Part shown: piece after piece, positions 17,841-21,987 of the stretch
Numbering within the stretch: position 1 is the first letter of the stretch
Layout of the letters: every line of letters begins with the position of its first letter
Source: Chara braunii
Taxonomy: Eukaryota > Streptophyta > Charophyceae > Charales > Characeae
Assembly (NCBI GenBank): GCA_003427395.1
Contig: BFEA01000320.1
Span: forward strand, 486,766-508,752
Direction: 5' to 3'
DNA length: 21,987 nt
The notes under the pieces: generated by a model
What the model was told of the DNA's origin: nothing
What the model saw: the letters and a program-made list of their open reading frames with translations, nothing else
The model's database searches: none
Position numbers and translations under genes: made by a program

Positions 17841-19874
17841 ATGGGCTATGGCGTCGAGATGGGCCGTCCGCCGGCGGTGGTGGCCGTTGCAATGGAGGCG
17901 GTTTTCGGCTCACGTGGGCGTTGTGGCAGCAGCAGCCACCATCGCCGAGTCTTCTGCTCGGCAAATGTTCTCCTTTTCGCTCTTGCTCTCTGTGCGGTGA
18001 CAGCGGCGGCGGCGGCGACGGCGGTGGGGGACACATCATCAGCTGTTGGCAAGCTGATTAACACAAGGATTGACAGGCGGATCGATCTGTCGACGCAGTT
18101 TGTGAAGCTCTACGTCACGGCGAAGATGGAGAACGAAGGTTCGGCGGAAGTTTCCGAGATCCTTCTTGCCCTTCCTAATCAGCAAGCGGAACGTCTCGCG
18201 TACCGTACGGTTAAAATTGGCGGGAACGACGGGGGGGGCGCGGCGTTGCCGGTGTCGGCGGTTGTCCCCGCCATTTCTGGCGTCGATCCTGCGCTTTCCA
18301 AGGGCATCACGTTTTTCGCCGTGTCTCTTCCCTCTCCGCTGAAGTCTGGCGGATCGCTAACCCTAGAAATCCACTGCGTGTTCACCCGCCTGCTGGAACC
18401 CTACCCCGCCGAAATCTCTCAACAAGACCCACAGCTCGTGCTCTACCACGACAACCATTACTTCCTCTCCGTCTATCCAACGAAAACACAGGTCACGAAG
18501 GTCTCGCTCTTCAGTCCGGGCGTCGAGTCCTACACGAAGGAGGAACCGACGAGGAAGAGAGACAACGAGATCACCTATGGGTTTTATCATAACACACAGC
18601 CCTTGGCAATCTCTCCCATGCGTATTCACTACGAGAATCTTGCCAAATTCGCGGTCATCTCGAATCTAGTACGCGAGATGGAAGTGTCGCCGTGGGGGAG
18701 CGTGACAGTGAAAGAAGACTACGTGATTTACAATGGCGGGGCGAAGCACAAGGGCACCTTCTCTAGGCTGGATTATCAGCTGCGGCCGGGCGCAAGCGGC
18801 GCCGCCTCCTTCCGCCGACTCTTCGCCACGCTCCCGCCGCGCGCATTCGACGTGTACTACCGCGACGAGATTGGCAATATCTCTTCCTCTCTTTTGCGCG
18901 GCGACTCCAAGAAGACGGAGCTGGAGGTTGAGCCTCGGTTCCCCATGCTGGGCGGGTGGAAGGTGGCTTTCACTATCGGCTACAAGCTGCCGTTGGAAGA
19001 CTGCGTGTCTGTGTCAAAGGAGGACGGCAGGCGCGTGTTGACTATGCCGTTCGGTACACCTTTCGAAGACGCGTATGTGGAGGATCTGACGGTGGAGGTG
19101 GCACTACCTGAAGGAGCTGCGGACATGGAACCGGTAGTTCCTGCTGCGCTTCAGGGAGCGGCTGGCGGCGGCGGCGGCGGAGATGTCTCCGTCTTCCTCT
19201 CTGTCAAACACGCAATGCTGGACATCACCGGTCGACCTGTGATCGTCTTGAAGAAGACGAACGTTGTCGCCGAACACAACGTCGCTTTCCAAGTCAAGTA
19301 CAACTTTGCCGCCATATCCATGCTTCGCAAACCCTTGTTGTTGATCTCCGCCGTTGGCGCCTTCTTCCTCGCTTGCATGGTGTACGCTCGGGCCGACTTC
19401 ACCATATCCAAGAGCTCGCCAGCGTACGTAGCGAGGAAACAGAGGGAGGAGGTGATCGACGCCGTGCAGAAGGTCCGAGCCGTTCTCAAATCTAGGGTTG
19501 GATTAACCAGATACTTGGAGGCATCGCTGAAAGAGCTGACGAGGAAAGGAGAGGAGGGGGTTGCCGAGTGTAAGGCGGTGAGAGCGCCGGTGGAGGAGAA
19601 ACTCAAGGAGACCGCCAAGTCTATCAAGAGCCTCGTTGATCGGTTGGAATCGAGCGGTGGACGTTCGATTGGGCTCGTTGCCAAGGTCAAGGACATAATC
19701 GCAAAAGAAAAGGAGCTGCAGACGCAGGCCGTCCAGAAACATGTGGCCATGGTAGAGGGGTATGAACGCAAATTGGCGCCAAGAGAGATTGATCAACGCG
19801 TGGAGAAGATCCAGCAGAGACTCACCGCTCTCATGACGGAGGTGCGCGACCTGCTGCAGGCACTCGATGAATGA
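17841..19874 (+). CDS. OST1: Ribophorin I, oligosaccharyltransferase subunit 1
   Basis: A type I ER membrane subunit of the complex that transfers the dolichol-linked glycan to Asn-X-Ser/Thr. The frame is open upstream to a GTG in the (TG)n microsatellite, but the first in-frame ATG is 17841, with A at -3 and G at +4, giving 677 aa. An alternative ATG at 17892 would shorten the unusually long, basic N-region before the signal peptide (hydrophobic VLLFALALCAVTAAAAA, about residues 43-59). The luminal ribophorin I domain begins at about 71 with LINTRIDRRIDLSTQFVKLY. A single membrane helix spans about 498-516 (PLLLISAVGAFFLACMVYA). A ~160-residue basic, coiled-coil-prone cytosolic tail follows (SKSSPAY motif, ends LLQALDE), as in plant OST1A/B (about 614 aa). 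One N-x-S site, N346, is visible in NISSS. Extra length is at the N-terminus and in glycine-rich insertions. No introns interrupt it, unusual for this gene in plants. Confidence 0.95.
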   Translation: MGYGVEMGRPPAVVAVAMEAVFGSRGRCGSSSHHRRVFCSANVLLFALALCAVTAAAAATAVGDTSSAVGKLINTRIDRRIDLSTQFVKLYVTAKMENEGSAEVSEILLALPNQQAERLAYRTVKIGGNDGGGAALPVSAVVPAISGVDPALSKGITFFAVSLPSPLKSGGSLTLEIHCVFTRLLEPYPAEISQQDPQLVLYHDNHYFLSVYPTKTQVTKVSLFSPGVESYTKEEPTRKRDNEITYGFYHNTQPLAISPMRIHYENLAKFAVISNLVREMEVSPWGSVTVKEDYVIYNGGAKHKGTFSRLDYQLRPGASGAASFRRLFATLPPRAFDVYYRDEIGNISSSLLRGDSKKTELEVEPRFPMLGGWKVAFTIGYKLPLEDCVSVSKEDGRRVLTMPFGTPFEDAYVEDLTVEVALPEGAADMEPVVPAALQGAAGGGGGGDVSVFLSVKHAMLDITGRPVIVLKKTNVVAEHNVAFQVKYNFAAISMLRKPLLLISAVGAFFLACMVYARADFTISKSSPAYVARKQREEVIDAVQKVRAVLKSRVGLTRYLEASLKELTRKGEEGVAECKAVRAPVEEKLKETAKSIKSLVDRLESSGGRSIGLVAKVKDIIAKEKELQTQAVQKHVAMVEGYERKLAPREIDQRVEKIQQRLTALMTEVRDLLQALDE

Positions 19875-19941
19875 AAAATGAATCCAATTATGAATCCAAT
19901 GAATTCAACGAACGAGCGGGAGGAAGAAAGCGGTGACGGCT

Positions 19942-20041
19942 AGCCTGCCGCAAAAGTGGCGAACGAACGAACGAGAGAGAGGTAGAGCGAGAGCGAGAGA
20001 GAGAGAGAGAGAGAGCCTGCGCCAAAAATGGCCAACGAACG

Positions 20042-20100
<59 letters not shown>
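19942..20100. repeat. Duplicated unit with (GA)n tracts
   Basis: CTGC(C)GC(A/C)AAAA(G/A)TGGC followed by AACGAACGAACGAGAGAGAG occurs from 19942 and again from about 20015, each running into GA repeats; the second GA run extends to 20100. It begins about 70 nt after the ribophorin I stop, so it lies in or next to that gene's 3'UTR. Confidence 0.9.
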
Positions 20101-20103
<3 letters not shown>

Positions 20104-20770
20104 CACGATCAATCTCTGATCACCCCCGGACCCGGTAGTGTGTATCGTTGGATTAATCAGTCCGCCGATCTGATTTAAGTCGGGGGCGGTCCTTGACGTA
20201 GTGGGGGCGAGCTCTAGGGAGGAAGGTGGGGAATGAATGGATGAAGCCAGCAAATGAGAGAAGGAGACGACGAAGGAGACGACGAAGGAGAGAACACCTG
20301 TTTTAGGGTTTGAAATGGAAGAGGTGAGTAGCAAGTAGGAGGAGGAGGAGGAGGAATAGAAATTGATGGGATGCGAGTTTAGGTTAAGAGTATGCGATGA
20401 AATGGTGCTGTTGCAGCTGTTCCTGCTGGAGGAGGAGGAGGAGGAGGAGGAAGAGGAGTTGGCAGGAGGAGATTTCTAGGTTAAAAAAGGGATGCACACA
20501 ATGAAATGGTGGTGTGGCAGATCTGCGGCTCAGCGAGGAAGAATCATAACGATTATCGCTGTGGGCTTCGGGGTACGAATCAGGTATTTGCGGTTAGGGA
20601 GGAGCTGGCCGATGGCAAGAGACCGAGAGGACGAGGAGGAGGAGGAGGAAGAGTTGGCTCTGCTGTAATCGAGATGGTGGAGATTGAACCGTCATGAGGT
20701 TTGTGACTTACGTTCTGTTTTCTGATCTGAGCTTCTGCGGTGAGCGGGGAACGCGTGGAATAACGGAGCG
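20101..20770. other. Spacer with (GGA)n tracts, no gene recognised
   Basis: GGA repeats lie at about 20338-20355, 20429-20456 and 20632-20650, with GACGAAGGAGA duplicated near 20264 and 20276. Candidate splice donors occur: GAG/GTGAGT on + near 20322 just after an ATGGAAGAG, and AAC/GTAAGT on - near 20712. No protein motif supports an exon. Confidence 0.45.
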
Positions 20771-20777
20771 GGAGTTT

Positions 20778-20815
20778 TTTGGCGCGCCGAAGAAGTAGCG
20801 GGCATTTTTTGGCGC
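20778..20815. promoter_or_regulatory. Two tandem E2F consensus sites
   Basis: TTTGGCGC, a perfect match to the plant/animal E2F consensus TTTSSCGC, occurs at 20778-20785 and 20808-20815, each inside TTTTTTGGCGCGC and each preceded by AGCGGG. Spacing is exactly 30 bp. In green-lineage genomes such sites sit in promoters of S-phase and DNA-replication genes. No such gene is recognisable within the window on either side. Confidence 0.6.
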
Positions 20816-21032
20816 GCTAATAAGGCTATCTTCTGGTCGTCTCTTGAATCAGCTTCTCTCTGGGCTCGTGTCGTTGGTCATCGATTCGATCAATTGGTTG
20901 ATAGATGGATTGGTTGATTGGTTGACCGATTGATTGGTTGATTGATTGATTGATTGTTATTGGTGCCTAATTAGGGCTTTTGCGTCATTCGTGATAATCG
21001 AGGTCCTCCTAGTGTAGGGGGGTCAATCATAA

Positions 21033-21065
<33 letters not shown>

Positions 21066-21370
21066 TCAATTTGTCATGGTGGTCGCCCTCTGAGAGACGA
21101 GAGGAGGAGGAGGAGGAGGAGGAGGTGTTTTTGTACTGTCTCGCTTGGCTTACTGCGTCAGCAAATTTTTGTTTGGTCCTTTTCGCGGATTTTGCGGATT
21201 TTTTGTCGTTTTCCGTTTCGGTGGATTGATATGTGAAATATTCAATGAAGAACAAAAGAAAAAAAGTGAAAAAAGAGGGAAAAAAAGACTCGTGTTGGCC
21301 TTTTTTTTTTTGCCTGTTTCTCTCTCTTGTTTTTTTTTCCTGCAATTGTCGTCAGTCGGCACTGATCGGT
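20816..21370. other. Spacer with simple repeats, no gene recognised
   Basis: Contains (GATT)n-type repeats (about 20890-20957), (GAT)10 at 21033-21062, (GGA)8 at about 21103-21126, and A- and T-runs at 21255-21340. If the E2F sites drive a + strand gene, this could be its leader or first intron, but no coding exon is visible. Confidence 0.5.
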
Positions 21371-21660
21371 TACCTTCTTCGGATTTGAACCGTTTCTTAG
21401 GGCGAGTATACACACCGGGGGTTCTCTTTGCCGATCTCTCGGGACGTAATTGCGGTCTGATTCATCCAGGACCGGCCGTAGTTGCAGTCAAATGCGTCGA
21501 TGACGCCTGAATTTATCAGTATCTTCCTATCTTCCTCGGATTTGATCCGTTTCAGCGCGTGTTCATACTGGGACTTCTGTTCACTCGTTTGTGGACGTAT
21601 TCGCTGTCAGATTCAGTCAAAACCGGCCGCAATTGCAGTCAAATACATCTGAATTTAGTC
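21371..21660. repeat. Diverged tandem duplication, period ~157 bp
   Basis: TACCTTCTTCGGATTTGAAC at 21371 corresponds to TATCTTCCTCGGATTTGATC at 21528. Later in each unit come a GTATTCGC-like block, GATTCA, ACCGGCCG(T/C)A, TTGCAGTCAAAT and CTGAATTTA, in the same order. The second unit is about 15-20 bp shorter. Confidence 0.85.
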
Positions 21661-21799
21661 CCAGGGTGAGCGAGTATGTTCTTTTGTCATTGGGTAATAA
21701 ATGAATTCATATTCCGTCCGACAAAACGCTACTAACCAGAATCTTTTTTTTTCTTTTTTTCTTTTCTTTTCATTTTTCTGGTTGTGTGTGACGTACTTA

Positions 21800-21962
21800 G
21801 GGGCAAGTCCCACTAGCAGCGTCTAGGTTCCTCACCGCCAGAATGTGGACGTGTTTGTGGAGATGTGCAGCTGAAGAAACTCAACTCGGTTTTCTGCACC
21901 TCTTCGCAAAGACGTCCACATTCGGGCGTCCAGAAATCTCAGTGCTGCTAACGGACGTCATC
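21800..21962. mobile_element. Foldback MITE-like element, family 2 copy b
   Basis: It opens with GGGGCAAGTCCCACTAGCAG, matching the 7648 element, and shares TGTGGACGTGTTTGTGGAGA, GAAACTCAAC, TCTGCAC, CGCAAA, ACGTCCA and ATTCGGGCGT in order. Arms pair around a loop near 21875-21890, but the outer right end (GCTGCTAACGGACGTC) has drifted from the left end more than in copy a. No clear target-site duplication. Confidence 0.82.
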
Positions 21963-21987
21963 AATCAACCTGACAAACCGACAACAG

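Noticed and set aside
17242-18039. 265-codon minus-strand open frame, Pro/Ser/Leu-rich, opposite the ribophorin I start
   Set aside because: Its translation mirrors GA-rich and GGA-repeat sequence on the other strand and part of the ribophorin I coding frame; no domain or conserved motif.
20306-20330. First coding exon MEE with donor GTGAGT
   Set aside because: Three codons plus a donor consensus are too little; no downstream exon or motif supports it.
19888-20334. 148-codon minus-strand frame with Leu-Ser repeats
   Set aside because: Translation of the (GA)n microsatellite; no motif outside the repeat.

Overview
The window looks like nuclear DNA of a green-lineage eukaryote, most likely a streptophyte (a charophyte alga such as Chara, or an early-diverging land plant). 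The evidence is two conserved eukaryotic housekeeping proteins with plant-like sequence, very long repeat-rich spacers, many (GA)n and (TG)n microsatellites, and small transposon debris. The species call is inference; no marker in the window settles it.

Only two protein-coding genes can be supported, both on the + strand and both uninterrupted: (1) 624-3860, a 1078-residue tRNA-dihydrouridine(47) synthase (DUS3/DUS3L family) with two CCCH zinc fingers, a long low-complexity linker holding a duplicated 65-residue acidic unit, and a complete Dus catalytic domain; (2) 17841-19874, ribophorin I, subunit 1 of the oligosaccharyltransferase complex of the ER. They share no pathway and lie about 14 kb apart, so they are independent housekeeping genes.

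The spacer from 3.86 to 17.1 kb is a patchwork. From 3.86 to 11.15 kb it holds: a minus-strand retroposed insert with a 12-bp target-site duplication starting 4 nt after the DUS3 stop; two foldback MITE-like elements; a decayed, A-tailed U6 snRNA copy on the minus strand; an 86-bp-unit tandem array interrupted by a 20-bp minisatellite; a second foldback family; a TTAA-flanked MITE-like family with two clear copies and one probable broken copy; a tRNA-headed SINE-like element between arms of a long inverted repeat; and a decayed LINE-like reading frame. From 11.15 to about 16.2 kb the sequence becomes strikingly AT-rich and gene-free, containing a two-copy ~300-390 bp tandem repeat and a GC-ended hAT-like non-autonomous transposon inside a (TA)n tract. 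From 16.2 to 17.1 kb there is a small minisatellite and a decayed CCHC-like knuckle.

Downstream of the ribophorin gene (19.9-22.0 kb) are (GA)n, (GGA)n, (GATT)n and (GAT)n repeats, a pair of perfect E2F consensus sites 30 bp apart with no recognisable gene attached, a diverged ~157-bp tandem duplication, and a second copy of the foldback element seen at 7.65 kb.

I did not find a new multi-gene system. The most interesting items are the several small, apparently uncatalogued transposon families with internal copies that support each other, the retroposition events (the insert beside the DUS3 stop and the U6 copy), and the orphan tandem E2F sites.
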